From contig NZ_LRUJ01000013.1 of assembly GCF_001548475.1 (NCBI RefSeq), positions 45,802-109,801 on the forward strand: 64,000 nt of DNA, in the 5' to 3' direction. Below the pieces are notes generated by a model. The model saw only the letters and a list, made by a program, of their open reading frames with translations, was not told where the DNA came from and searched no databases. Below are positions 47,822 to 56,781 of the stretch, piece after piece (the first letter of the stretch is position 1; each line of letters begins with the position of its first letter). Source of the stretch: Bordetella hinzii LMG 13501 (GTDB lineage Bacteria > Pseudomonadota > Gammaproteobacteria > Burkholderiales > Burkholderiaceae_B). The translations under genes were made by a program, and so were the position numbers.

Positions 47822-48667
47822 TCAGGCCGCCGCCGCGTCCTTGCCGGAGGACGGCGGCGCCTGGATTTCGCGCACCGGAATCGGCGCGCGGAAACCCGCG
47901 GCGCCCAGGCTGCGGCGGATCTGCTGGAACAGGTCCCAGCGCAGGTCCCAGTAAGAGGCGGCCTTGGTCCAGACGCGCACATTGACCACGGTGCCGTTGT
48001 CGCGATACTCGATGGCGCGCACCACCGGCTCGGGCGTCGCCTCGACCAGGGCATGGTCTTTCACCAGCGCCTCCAGGCGGCCGATGGCCTCGTCGAGGTC
48101 GTCGGCGTAATGGATGATGACCGGGATATCGCAGCGGCGGTTGACGTTGCGGCTGTAGTTGATGATGGTCGCCGTCCAGACCGCGCTGTTGGGCAGGGTG
48201 ATGTGGATCCCGTCGACCTGCACCAGCCGCGTCAGAAAGAGGCCGACCTCCTCGACCGTGCCTTCGTTGCCGGTGCTCAGGCCCACGTATTCGCCGGTGC
48301 GTATCGGGCGCAGGATCAGCAGCATGATGCCCGCGGCGATATTCTGCAGCGTGCCTTGCAGGGCCAGGCCGACCGCCAGGCCCGCGGCGCCGAGCACCGC
48401 GATCAGGCTGGCCGTCTGCACGCCGAAGCGGGCCAGCACGGCAATCACCGTGAAGATGCGCACGGCCCAGACCACGGTGCTCTGGAACATCGGCACGATG
48501 GTGGGATCGATACGGGGCGAGCGTTGCGCGGCGCGGCGCACCCAGCGGCCGAGCAGCGATGACACCCACCAGCCGATGATGAGGATCAAGAGCGCCACCA
48601 GCAGGTTCAAGCCCAGGTCCAGCAACTGGGGCATGGCGGCGCCCATGCCTTCCAACCATTCTTTCAT
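47822..48667 (-). CDS. Small-conductance mechanosensitive channel, MscS family
   Basis: 281 residues, E. coli MscS-like (286). Three membrane helices, the third being the pore: SLIAVLGAAGLAVGLALQGT. The beta domain has LRPIRTGEYVGLSTGNEGTV and THITLPNS-like GIHITLPNSAVWTATIINYS. Releases ions on hypo-osmotic shock. Convergent with the IclR gene; 9 nt separate the stops. Confidence 0.93.
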   Translation of the reverse strand: MKEWLEGMGAAMPQLLDLGLNLLVALLILIIGWWVSSLLGRWVRRAAQRSPRIDPTIVPMFQSTVVWAVRIFTVIAVLARFGVQTASLIAVLGAAGLAVGLALQGTLQNIAAGIMLLILRPIRTGEYVGLSTGNEGTVEEVGLFLTRLVQVDGIHITLPNSAVWTATIINYSRNVNRRCDIPVIIHYADDLDEAIGRLEALVKDHALVEATPEPVVRAIEYRDNGTVVNVRVWTKAASYWDLRWDLFQQIRRSLGAAGFRAPIPVREIQAPPSSGKDAAAA

Positions 48668-48725
48668 GAGTTCTCCCGGCCAATCTTGGCAAAAGCGACC
48701 TCCGGACTCTAGCAGATGCGCGTGA

Positions 48726-49826
48726 TCAACCCAAGCGCGCCGCCCTTCTGAAATGGTTGTCCCAGGATTGCTCGCGGCCGGCCGGCATCAGGCTGGCCGC
48801 GATGCCGGCCGGCCCGGCGCGCAGCATGGCGCCCAGGCCGCTGGACACCAGGAAGCCGCCGCCGGGCGCCGGCGCCACGCCGCAGCCGTCGGCCAGCGCG
48901 GTGGCGCCCAGCTGCCTGCCGCTGGCCGCATCCCAGTACAGCACCTGCCCGCCGACCGGGCTGGAGGTCGCGATGATGCTGCCGCTGGCATCGGCCGCCA
49001 CCGAACCCACGTAGTTGCGCATGCCGCGCAGCCGCTCCGGATCACCGGCAAAACACTCGGGCGCGCCGCCGCGCCGATGGCGGCCGACCAGCGCCGGACG
49101 CTCGTGGGCCGGACCCATATGCTGGCAGCCGAACCACACCGCGCCATCGGCGGCCAGGGCCAGATGGCGGATGGACAGGCGATGCCAGCGCGGATCGAGC
49201 TCGACCTTTTCCAGCAACTGCCCGCTGGCCGCGTCCAGATAGGCCAGCGACGGCCGCATGGTGTCCAGGTTGAGCTCCAGCTTGCCGTAATCGGGATGGG
49301 TCAGGATGCCGCCATTGGCCACGCACAACGTCTTGCCGTCGGGCATCAAGATGGCCTCGTGCGGCCCGATGCCGCCGCTGGCAAACTCGCCCACGCGGCG
49401 CGGCCTGCCGCTGACATCGTAGACGCCGATCACGCCTTGCCCGGCCTCGTAGTCGTTTTCGGTGGCCAGCATCAGCTGGCCGCCGGGCAGATAGACGCCG
49501 TGGCCGAAGAAGTGTCGGCCCTGGGCGGCTTCGATGAGCTGGGGCGGCCGCCGGCCGCGCAGATCGAAACTCAGCGCGAAGAAACCCGGCTGGCGGCCGA
49601 AGACCGTGGCTTGTTCGCCCTCGATGGCGAAGCTGTGCCCGCGGCCGGGCATGGGAAGCACGAGCAAGTCATGCCCCCGTGCATCGAGCACCACGACCTC
49701 GTGGCGCGCGGCGCGCCGGCGCGCTGTCACATAGCGCGCCTGGCCGTCCGGCGCGGCGATCAGGCGGCCGGGCAGCATGAGCGCCGAAGCGCCCAGGGCC
49801 AGAAAACCGCGCCGGTCAATCGCCAT
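48726..49826 (-). CDS. DUF1513 periplasmic beta-propeller-like protein
   Basis: 366 residues from the internal ATG (MAIDRRGFLALGASALML), whose DRRGFLAL is a twin-arginine signal. The rest has repeating strands (VFGRQPGFFALSFDLRGRR, LMLATENDYEAGQGVIGVYD, WFGCQHMGPAHERPALVGRH) expected of a propeller; DUF1513 members accompany imelysins. Function unknown; an accessory of periplasmic iron handling is inferred. Start overlaps the imelysin stop by 11 nt. Confidence 0.82.
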   Translation of the reverse strand: MAIDRRGFLALGASALMLPGRLIAAPDGQARYVTARRRAARHEVVVLDARGHDLLVLPMPGRGHSFAIEGEQATVFGRQPGFFALSFDLRGRRPPQLIEAAQGRHFFGHGVYLPGGQLMLATENDYEAGQGVIGVYDVSGRPRRVGEFASGGIGPHEAILMPDGKTLCVANGGILTHPDYGKLELNLDTMRPSLAYLDAASGQLLEKVELDPRWHRLSIRHLALAADGAVWFGCQHMGPAHERPALVGRHRRGGAPECFAGDPERLRGMRNYVGSVAADASGSIIATSSPVGGQVLYWDAASGRQLGATALADGCGVAPAPGGGFLVSSGLGAMLRAGPAGIAASLMPAGREQSWDNHFRRAARLG

Positions 49827-50886
49827 CGAGCGCATTGAATCCGATGGTCACGCCCAGGGCCGGCGCGATGTCCTGGTCGACCACGTCCTTGGCATTCTTG
49901 ATGATCAGGGCGGCCAGCGCCAGCGAGGCGCGCGCCTCCGGCTGCGTGAATGCCGCCTCGGCATCGCCCGGCGCCGCGGCCACCAGACCCGCGGCCTGCT
50001 CGAGTTCATGCCTGAAGGTGTCGGCCAGGCCCTGGGAGCCCGGCGCGAAGCCATAGCCGCCGGCCTGGTAGAAGGCCAGCATCCCGCGCAGGCTGGCCGC
50101 CAGCACCGCGCCGGACTGGCCGCTGCGCCAGAACGCGGCGCGCTTGGGACGGGCCGCCTGCGCATCGGCGCCCAGTGCCGGCAGAAGGCTGATCTCGCGC
50201 GCGGACTGCAGACCGGTCGACAAGGCTTTCATGGCTTCGGCCGCCACTTCCTGGGGACTGCGATACAGCTCATTGTCCCGGGCCGGCGCCGTGAACTGGC
50301 GCCCGAAGGCGCCCTGCCCGTCCCAGGCCTGGCGCAACTCGCCCGCCAGCTCCTGGATATTGCCCGCCACGGCCACGCCATAAGCGCAGGCGTAGGCGGA
50401 TCCGGCCGCGTCGCGCGGGGCCTGGCGCAGCAGCCCCGGCTCGCCGTAGAGCAGATACTCCAGGGCGGGCAGGCCTTGCACGGCGACGCTGCGGCTCTTG
50501 AGCGCGCCCGCGGCCAACAATGCCGGGTCGGCCGCGGCCAGGGCGGCCTGCACCTGCCGGGGCATGACGCCGCGCGTATCGGGCCAGAAGGACAGCCGCT
50601 CGAAACGATTGCCTTCGACCAGCGGTCCGAAACGCAGAAAGGCCACGCCAGCCCAGGCCTGCGCCAGGCGCCCGAAGGCGGCGGCCACCTTGCCGGCGCC
50701 TTCCTGTCCCGGGGACGCGCACCAGGCTTGCAGGTCCTGGCGCATGGCGCGCGCGCGCTCGTCCAGCGTGGCCATGGCCGGGCGCGCATAGCCTTCGGCC
50801 AGGCGCTGGCCCAGGTCGGCCGGCGGCGCGGCCCAGGCCGGCGCGGCGGCCAGCAGGCCCGCCGCCACGAAAAGCACGGACTTCAT
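49816..50886 (-). CDS. Imelysin-like protein (short), motif degenerate
   Basis: 356 residues, signal peptide (VLFVAAGLLAAAPAWA/AP). Imelysin helical-bundle family. The conserved GxHxxE motif appears here as GLPALEYLL, with His replaced by Pro, so metal or substrate binding is probably altered. The larger paralogue at 52376 keeps the intact motif. ATG overlaps the stop of the di-heme gene by 4 nt. Confidence 0.85.
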   Translation of the reverse strand: MKSVLFVAAGLLAAAPAWAAPPADLGQRLAEGYARPAMATLDERARAMRQDLQAWCASPGQEGAGKVAAAFGRLAQAWAGVAFLRFGPLVEGNRFERLSFWPDTRGVMPRQVQAALAAADPALLAAGALKSRSVAVQGLPALEYLLYGEPGLLRQAPRDAAGSAYACAYGVAVAGNIQELAGELRQAWDGQGAFGRQFTAPARDNELYRSPQEVAAEAMKALSTGLQSAREISLLPALGADAQAARPKRAAFWRSGQSGAVLAASLRGMLAFYQAGGYGFAPGSQGLADTFRHELEQAAGLVAAAPGDAEAAFTQPEARASLALAALIIKNAKDVVDQDIAPALGVTIGFNALDGD

Positions 50887-52379
50887 AAAGACTCCAGGAA
50901 ACGGATGAGATCGGCCCGTTCGGCCGGTGTCATGGCCACGACGCGGTCACGCGCGGCCTGGGCCTCGCCGCCATGCCAGAGGACGGCCTCCAGCAGGCTC
51001 CGGGCGCGGCCGTCATGCAGATACGTGGCGTTGGGATTGACCACCGCCGTAAGGCCGATGCCCCACAGGGGCGGCGTGCGCCACTCGCGGCCATTGGCCT
51101 GGCCCTCGCTGACGCCATCGGCCAGGCCCTCGCCCATATCGTGCAGCAGCAGGTCGCTATACGGCCAGATCAGCTGGAACTGGTGCTCGGGCTGCTTGGC
51201 ATCGCGCCGCGTGACGTACTTGGGCACGTGGCAGCCGATGCAATTGGCCTCGTAGAAAAGCTTCTTGCCCGCCAGCACGCGCGCATCGTCCGTGTCGCGC
51301 CGCTGCGGCACGGCCAGATTGTTGGAGTAAAAGCTCACGAAGTCCATCAGGCGGGCCGGCACTTCGTGCTCGCCCAGATGCGGCTGCGCGCCGTGGGGCA
51401 TGTCGAAACAGGCTTTCTGCGCGGCCGTGCAATCACCATAGTGGCTGGGAAACAGCGGCGAGGACAGCCCCATGTCGTTGGAGAATGCCGCGGCGCTTTG
51501 CTGCTCGACCGTGGGCTGGCCGGCTTTCCAGTTGAAGCGCCCCAGCACCTTGGCGCCGGTGCGCAAGTCATGCACCCAGTTGGGCTTGCCGCTGATGCCG
51601 TCGCCCTTGTCGGCGCCGGCATGCGCCAGGATGTCGTCCTCGTGGATGGCTTCCAGCAGGCCCAGCCCTATCATGGGTGGCGCCAGGCGCGGCGAGATCT
51701 GCGTGTCCGGCCGCATGGGGCCATAGCCCAGGTCCTCGATGCGGTAGGTGGGCCGCATGAGGGTGGCCGTCTCGCCGCCGGCCAGGCGCACCGTGACGGG
51801 CGTGTACTCGACCTCCATGCGCCCCTCGCTGGGCAAGCCGGCCACGGCGAAGTTCTGCAGCTGCGTGCCATAGACCGGCTCGGGCAGCGCGGCCAGCTCT
51901 CCCGAGGACAGCGCGCGGCGCTCGGCTTCCGTCACGGGCGGCACCGACAGGCGCAGCAGGAGCGCCACCGCGTCGGTGCGCGCCAGCGGGTCGAAGCCCG
52001 GCACCGTGCCGCGGCCGTCCTTGACGTGGCAGGCCTGGCAGGAACGCGCATTGAACAAGGGGCCCAGGCCGTCGGAGGCCTGGGTGGATGACGGCGCCGA
52101 CACCCAGTCCTTGCGAAACAGGCCGTTGCCCACCAGAAACTGCTGGCGACCCTCGAAGCTCAGGTTGGCCGAGGCATGCGAAAACACATCGGCGTTGATC
52201 AGCTTCTTGACGGTGGCCGCTCCCGCCTGCATGGCCTCGAAGGCCTCGGGCGCGGAAAAATCCCGCGTGGGTGCGGTAATGCCGCGCACCCGCTGCAAAT
52301 CCTCGGCGCTCAGGTCGCCGCGCGCGCTGGCGCCGGCCGAGGCCAGCGCCGCCAAGAGCAATACGGCCAGCGGTTTCAC
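50883..52379 (-). CDS. Di-heme oxidoreductase, thiol-oxidoreductase-like (DUF1111)
   Basis: 498 residues from a GTG start that overlaps the imelysin stop (GTGA). Signal peptide MKPLAVLLLAALASAGASA-type, two c-heme sites CQACH and CIGCH, long DUF1111 signatures including DGLGPLFNARSCQACHVKDG, GRFNWKAGQPTVEQQSAAAF and PPLWGIGLTAVVNPNATYLH. Electron-transfer partner is unknown. Placed between two imelysin genes, the usual arrangement. Confidence 0.92.
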   Translation of the reverse strand: MKPLAVLLLAALASAGASARGDLSAEDLQRVRGITAPTRDFSAPEAFEAMQAGAATVKKLINADVFSHASANLSFEGRQQFLVGNGLFRKDWVSAPSSTQASDGLGPLFNARSCQACHVKDGRGTVPGFDPLARTDAVALLLRLSVPPVTEAERRALSSGELAALPEPVYGTQLQNFAVAGLPSEGRMEVEYTPVTVRLAGGETATLMRPTYRIEDLGYGPMRPDTQISPRLAPPMIGLGLLEAIHEDDILAHAGADKGDGISGKPNWVHDLRTGAKVLGRFNWKAGQPTVEQQSAAAFSNDMGLSSPLFPSHYGDCTAAQKACFDMPHGAQPHLGEHEVPARLMDFVSFYSNNLAVPQRRDTDDARVLAGKKLFYEANCIGCHVPKYVTRRDAKQPEHQFQLIWPYSDLLLHDMGEGLADGVSEGQANGREWRTPPLWGIGLTAVVNPNATYLHDGRARSLLEAVLWHGGEAQAARDRVVAMTPAERADLIRFLESL

Positions 52380-53674
52380 TTGAATACGGCGTCCGGCTTG
52401 TCCAGGCTGTCGGAGCCTTCGATGGCGACATCGCCCAGGTCCAGCAGCGCGATCACACGCTCCAGGCTGCGGGTCTGGTCGATCAGGCGGTCGATGGCGG
52501 CCTGCACCACGGCGTTGCCTTCCTTGTTGCCCTCGGCAATCATCTGGTCGTAGGTCTCGACCTTCTCGGCGCGATCGCGCATGGCCTGCATGGCGGCCAC
52601 GGTCGCATCCAGCTTGGCGCGCACCTCGGCGTCCAGCTTGGCGTCTTTTTCCTTGACCAGGCTGGACAGGCTGGCGCCCTGCACCTGGCTGCCGTCCGGG
52701 CGCGCATAGCTGCCCAGGTAGACGTTGCGGATGCCGATCTGGTTGTAATAGTGCGAGTTGTGGGTGTTGTCGGAGAAGCAATCATGCTCCTCCTCGGGAT
52801 CGTGCAGCATCAGGCCGAGCTTCATGCGCTCGCCGGCCAGCTCGCCATACGACAGGCTGCCCAGGCCGGTCAGCATGGCCACCAGGCCGGCCTTGGGATC
52901 TTCCTCCACGGCCTTGCGGGCGGCGCCCTGTTCGGTCCACTGCCCGGCCATTTCCTTGAGATCATCGACCAGCAGCTGCGTCACGGCCCTGAGGAACTCG
53001 ATGCGGCGCTCGCAGTTGCCGCCCGTGCACTGCTTGGGATCGAAATCGGTATGCGGCCGATTGCCGGCGTGCCGCTCCTGGGGCGTGCCGGCGCGGTCCT
53101 TGGGAGCTGGCCCGCTGCCGTTGAGATCCTGGCCCCATAGCAGGAATTCGATGGCGTGATAGCCGGTCGCCACATTGGCTTCGTTGCCGTCGGCCTCGTG
53201 CAGCACCTCGGACAGCAGTTCAGGCGTGATCCTGCTGGCGTCGATGGTCTTGCCGCCGACCGAGATCTTGGCATTGGCGATCACGTTGACCGCATAGAAG
53301 GCGTTTTCGTCGCTCTCGGTGCCATAAGAGGCATCCACGTAGTCGATCAGGCCCTCGTCCAGGGGCCAGGCGTTCACGCGGCCTTCCCAGTCATCGACGA
53401 TGGGGTTGCCGAAGCGGAAAGCCTCGGTCTGCTGATAGGGCACGCGGGCGGCGATCCACGCCTGGCGCGCGGCGGCCAGCGTGGCCGGGCTCGGCTTGGC
53501 GATCAGCGCATCGACGGCCTGCTGCAGGGCCTGCGCCGTGCTGAGCGAGTCCTTGTAGCCGGCGGCGGCAATATCCGCGTAGGTCTTGACCACGGCCTTG
53601 GGCTCGACCGCCGCCTGGGCGCCCCCCGCCGCCACGGCGGCCACCAGCAACATGCCTTGCAGCAATTTGCGCAT
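52376..53674 (-). CDS. Imelysin-family iron-regulated protein (IrpA-like)
   Basis: 432 residues. Signal peptide ends VAAGGAQA/AV. The imelysin motif is intact: GYHAIEFLLWGQD (GxHxxE). Other segments, including IDYVDASYGTESDENAFYAV, CFSDNTHNSHYYNQIGIRNV and YGELAGERMKLGL, match the IrpA/ICMP group, periplasmic proteins induced by iron starvation in several bacteria. First gene of the four-gene operon; a possible Fur site lies 65 nt upstream. Confidence 0.93.
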   Translation of the reverse strand: MRKLLQGMLLVAAVAAGGAQAAVEPKAVVKTYADIAAAGYKDSLSTAQALQQAVDALIAKPSPATLAAARQAWIAARVPYQQTEAFRFGNPIVDDWEGRVNAWPLDEGLIDYVDASYGTESDENAFYAVNVIANAKISVGGKTIDASRITPELLSEVLHEADGNEANVATGYHAIEFLLWGQDLNGSGPAPKDRAGTPQERHAGNRPHTDFDPKQCTGGNCERRIEFLRAVTQLLVDDLKEMAGQWTEQGAARKAVEEDPKAGLVAMLTGLGSLSYGELAGERMKLGLMLHDPEEEHDCFSDNTHNSHYYNQIGIRNVYLGSYARPDGSQVQGASLSSLVKEKDAKLDAEVRAKLDATVAAMQAMRDRAEKVETYDQMIAEGNKEGNAVVQAAIDRLIDQTRSLERVIALLDLGDVAIEGSDSLDKPDAVFK

Positions 53675-53738
53675 CCAACTTCTCCTGATTGTGGGTGTGG
53701 GCCGCCCCGCGGCCGGCCCGTTTGATCACATTTTTGGC

Positions 53739-53772
53739 GAATGCAAGTGTAAACAATTTTCGTTTGCTATTC
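53739..53772. promoter_or_regulatory. Candidate Fur box upstream of imelysin operon
   Basis: AT-rich stretch with imperfect inverted arms GAATGCAA and TTTGCTATTC about 16 nt apart, resembling Fur sites of the GCAAAT...ATTTGC kind. Similarity to the consensus is partial. Confidence 0.35.
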
Positions 53773-53923
53773 AGATTTTAGTCAGCTTGCGGGGCAGCCG
53801 CGCCTGTTCTGGGGCAGGCGCATGCACCACGGCAGTGCAGCCCGTCCCTGCGGCGGCGCGGCGCCCCCAGGGAGCCCCCTTGCCACGTGGCGGGTGGGGA
53901 ACTGGCATGGTCTTTGCTTCGGG

Positions 53924-53934
53924 TTGGTATACAA
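53924..53934. promoter_or_regulatory. Candidate GntR-type operator of the ABC/amidase operon
   Basis: TTGGTATACAA, close to the TTGTATACAA-type sites bound by many FadR/FCD-subfamily GntR regulators, 39 nt before the substrate-binding protein start, overlapping a TATACA -10-like sequence. Confidence 0.35.
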
Positions 53935-53972
53935 GCTTGTCGCCAAGGCAAGCGCCAACCCGGAGCGCCTTC

Positions 53973-54974
53973 ATGAGCCAACGTTCGTCCGCTATCAACC
54001 TGTCCCGCCGCCGCCTGGTGCAAAGCGCTGCCCTGGGCGCGGCCTGCCTGGGCCTGCCGTCACTGGGCCGCGCGCAAGACGGCCCGGTCATCCGCATCGG
54101 CTTCTGGCCGGTGGCCGCCGGCCTGCCCTTCTATGCCGCCATGGAGAAGGGCTATTTCAAGGAAGCCGGCCTGAACGTCGAGGCCCAGAAGTTCGCCGGC
54201 GCGCAACAGGTGATGGAGGCCATGCTGGCCGGCCGCTCCGACGGCAGCGCCAATGGCACGGGCTCGGCCAACCTCGCCATCGGCGAGATCGCCTCGCCGG
54301 GGCTGTTCAAGATCTTTGCCTCCAACCCCAGCAACGCCAAATATGTGCTGGACGAATTCATCGTGGCCAAGGACAGCCCGGTGCAGTCCATCGCCGATCT
54401 CAAGGGCAAGAAAGTGGGCTCGGGCCCCGGCATCCAGAACGCCACCTTGGCGCGCACGGTGCTCGAACGCGCCGGCGCCACCGGCGCGACAGTGGTCGAG
54501 CTGGCCATCAGCCAGCACGTGGCCGCCGTGGCCGCCGGCCAGCTCGACGCCTGCTACACCCTGGAGCCCACCGGCACGGTAGGCCGCCTGAACGGCACCA
54601 CGCGGGTGCTGGAGGCCGGCGTCATTGCCAAATATGTGCTGGGCGACCCCATGGCGCCCTGGTTCGGCGGCTCGGCCTCGCTGACGACGGCCTTCCTGAA
54701 GAAGCATCCCGAAGTATCCAAGCGCTTTATCCAGGCCTATGCGCGCGGTATCGAGCTGGTGCGCAAGCAGCCCGACGAAGCCCGGCAATACATGAAGGGC
54801 TATACCGCCATCGAGGGCCCGATGACCCAAGAGGTGCCGCTGGCCGCCTATACGCTCTACAACGAGTTCACCCCCAGCGACGTGCAGTACTTCCAGAAAT
54901 TCTTCGACCTCTTCGCCGAAAAAGGCGTGTTCGCCCAGAAGGTCAATGTGGACAGCATGCTCTACAAGGGTTGA
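53973..54974 (+). CDS. ABC transporter substrate-binding protein, NitT/TauT type
   Basis: 333 residues. Twin-arginine-like signal SRRRLVQSAALGAACLGLPSLGRA/QD. Core typical of SsuA/TauA/ThiY: IGFWPVAAGLPFYAAMEKGY, AIGEIASPGLFKIFAS, DLKGKKVGSGPGIQNATLAR, QHVAAVAAGQLDACYTLEPT. Start by SD GGAG 8-11 nt upstream. First gene of an operon with permease, ATPase and amidase. Substrate unknown. Confidence 0.92.
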   Translation: MSQRSSAINLSRRRLVQSAALGAACLGLPSLGRAQDGPVIRIGFWPVAAGLPFYAAMEKGYFKEAGLNVEAQKFAGAQQVMEAMLAGRSDGSANGTGSANLAIGEIASPGLFKIFASNPSNAKYVLDEFIVAKDSPVQSIADLKGKKVGSGPGIQNATLARTVLERAGATGATVVELAISQHVAAVAAGQLDACYTLEPTGTVGRLNGTTRVLEAGVIAKYVLGDPMAPWFGGSASLTTAFLKKHPEVSKRFIQAYARGIELVRKQPDEARQYMKGYTAIEGPMTQEVPLAAYTLYNEFTPSDVQYFQKFFDLFAEKGVFAQKVNVDSMLYKG

Positions 54975-54977
54975 TCC

Positions 54978-55754
54978 ATGTCCCCCTCATCCAAGCGTAG
55001 CCTCGATTTCACGCGCTGGCTTCCCCTGGCCGGGCCGCTGGCCCTGTTCCTGGTCTGGGACCTGGCCGTGCGCCTGGCCCTGGTCAGCCCCGTGCTGCTG
55101 CCCACGCCGGCCGCGACCCTGGGGGCCCTGGCGCAAGGCATGGCCGGCGGCCCGCTGCTCACCGACTTCATCGCCTCGGTGAGCCGCAGCCTGCAGGCCT
55201 TCGTCATCGCCGCGGTCATCGGCGTGCCCCTGGGCGTGCTGCTTGGCAGCAATGAAAAGCTCTACCGCAGCGTCGAGTTTTTGATCGACTTCTTCCGCTC
55301 CACGCCGTCCTCGGCGCTCATCCCGCTGTTTCTGATGATCTTCGGCGTCACCGACCTGAACAAGGTCGCCATCGCCGCCTTCGCCGCGGTGCTGGTCATC
55401 TTGTTCAACAGCGCCTATGGCGTGCTCAACGCGCGCAAGCAGCGCGTGATGGCCGCCCGGGTGATGGGCGCCTCGCGCTGGCGCATTTTCAAGGACGTGC
55501 TGATCTGGGAAAGCCTGCAGCCGACTTTCGTGGGACTGCGCAGCGGCGTGTCGATGGCGCTGGTGATCGTGATCGTGGCCGAAATGTTCATCGGCGCCGA
55601 GAACGGCCTGGGCAACCGCATCATCAATGCCCAGCAAGTGCTCAATGTGCGCGAGATGTACGCGGCCATCCTCGCCGCGGGCGCCCTGGGCTACGTGCTG
55701 AACATCCTCTTTCTGCTGATCGAAAAACGCATCGTCCACTGGAGCGGCAGGTAA
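54978..55754 (+). CDS. ABC transporter permease, NitT/TauT type
   Basis: 258 residues with six hydrophobic helices. EAA loop AARVMGASRWRIFKDVLIWE is of the BPD inner-membrane component type, and FFRSTPSSALIPLFLMIFGV matches the SsuC/TauC group. Starts 3 nt after the binding-protein stop. Confidence 0.92.
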   Translation: MSPSSKRSLDFTRWLPLAGPLALFLVWDLAVRLALVSPVLLPTPAATLGALAQGMAGGPLLTDFIASVSRSLQAFVIAAVIGVPLGVLLGSNEKLYRSVEFLIDFFRSTPSSALIPLFLMIFGVTDLNKVAIAAFAAVLVILFNSAYGVLNARKQRVMAARVMGASRWRIFKDVLIWESLQPTFVGLRSGVSMALVIVIVAEMFIGAENGLGNRIINAQQVLNVREMYAAILAAGALGYVLNILFLLIEKRIVHWSGR

Positions 55755-55757
55755 GCC

Positions 55758-56579
55758 ATGAGCACCGTCATCAATCCCGCCATCTGGCCCGACCCCCGCC
55801 CCGAGCCCTTTGTCCCGGGGCCGGCCGGCACCCACATCACGATACGCGGGCTGCACAAGACATTTGCCGGCGCGCCGCTGTACATCGACTTCAACCTCGA
55901 TATTCCCAAGGGCAAGATTGTCTCCGTCTTCGGGCCCAATGGCTGCGGCAAGTCCACGCTGATCAATATGATCGCCGGCCTCATCCCCATCGACTCGGGC
56001 GAGATCCTCTTCGACGGCAAGTCCCTGGCGCAGACCAAGATCGGCTATGTCTTCCAGAACTATCGCGAAGCGCTCTTTCCCTGGCTGCGCACCATCGACA
56101 ACATCGCCTATCCCTTGCGGCTGGAGGGACGCGGCAAGGCCGACGTGCAGCGCCGTGTCGACGAACTGATCGCCTCCTTCGACGTCAAGTTCGACCTGAA
56201 CCGCTATCCCTATGAGCTGTCGGGCGGACAACAGCAGACCGCCTCCATCATGCGCGCCCTGGCGCCCGGACCCGAGGTGTTGTTCCTGGACGAACCCTTC
56301 TCAGCCCTGGATTTCGAAATGACGCTGTTCATCCGCGAAAAGCTCCAGGAGGTGCATATGCAGACGGGCACCACCATGCTGCTGGTCTCGCATGACCTGG
56401 AGGAAGCGGTCTACCTGGCCGACGAGATCCTGCTCTTGACCAAGCGCCCGACCCAGGTCGCCGAGATCCTGCACTACGGCGATCCGCGCCCCCGCACCGT
56501 GGAGACACTGAGCGAACCCTCTTTCATCCGCGCCAAGAAGCTGAGCCTGGAAATCTTCCAGCGCGAGGTCCGTAAGTAA
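55758..56579 (+). CDS. ABC transporter ATP-binding protein, NitT/TauT type
   Basis: 273 residues. Walker A GPNGCGKST near residue 58, Q-loop GYVFQNYREALFPW, signature LSGGQQQTASIMRAL, Walker B EVLFLDEPFSALD and H-loop LLVSHDLEEAVYLAD. It starts 3 nt after the permease stop. The signature ends QQQTASIM rather than the usual QQQRVAIAR, an unusual change (Arg to Thr). Confidence 0.93.
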   Translation: MSTVINPAIWPDPRPEPFVPGPAGTHITIRGLHKTFAGAPLYIDFNLDIPKGKIVSVFGPNGCGKSTLINMIAGLIPIDSGEILFDGKSLAQTKIGYVFQNYREALFPWLRTIDNIAYPLRLEGRGKADVQRRVDELIASFDVKFDLNRYPYELSGGQQQTASIMRALAPGPEVLFLDEPFSALDFEMTLFIREKLQEVHMQTGTTMLLVSHDLEEAVYLADEILLLTKRPTQVAEILHYGDPRPRTVETLSEPSFIRAKKLSLEIFQREVRK

Positions 56580-56598
56580 GCGCCGCCCGGAGACCACC

Positions 56599-56781
56599 AT
56601 GACGCAAGACACCATAGACCGCTATGTCCGCAGCGCCCTGATGCTGCAAGGCTATCGCCTGGGCGAGGCCGCCACGCGGGAAGTCGCCGTGCAATTCGAG
56701 CGCATCCAGGCGATGGCCGCCGGCTTCGCCGACGAGGCCCTGCCGCTGGAAACCGAACCGGCCCCGGTGTATCGCGCATGA
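56599..56781 (+). CDS. AtzG-like small subunit (DUF4089, HpxX-like)
   Basis: 60 residues; helical (DTIDRYVRSALMLQGYRLGE, REVAVQFERIQAMAAGFADE), matching AtzG/HpxX subunits that form a complex with AtzE-type amidases. The next ATG is inside its stop (ATGA). GGAG lies 6-10 nt upstream. Confidence 0.8.
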   Translation: MTQDTIDRYVRSALMLQGYRLGEAATREVAVQFERIQAMAAGFADEALPLETEPAPVYRA

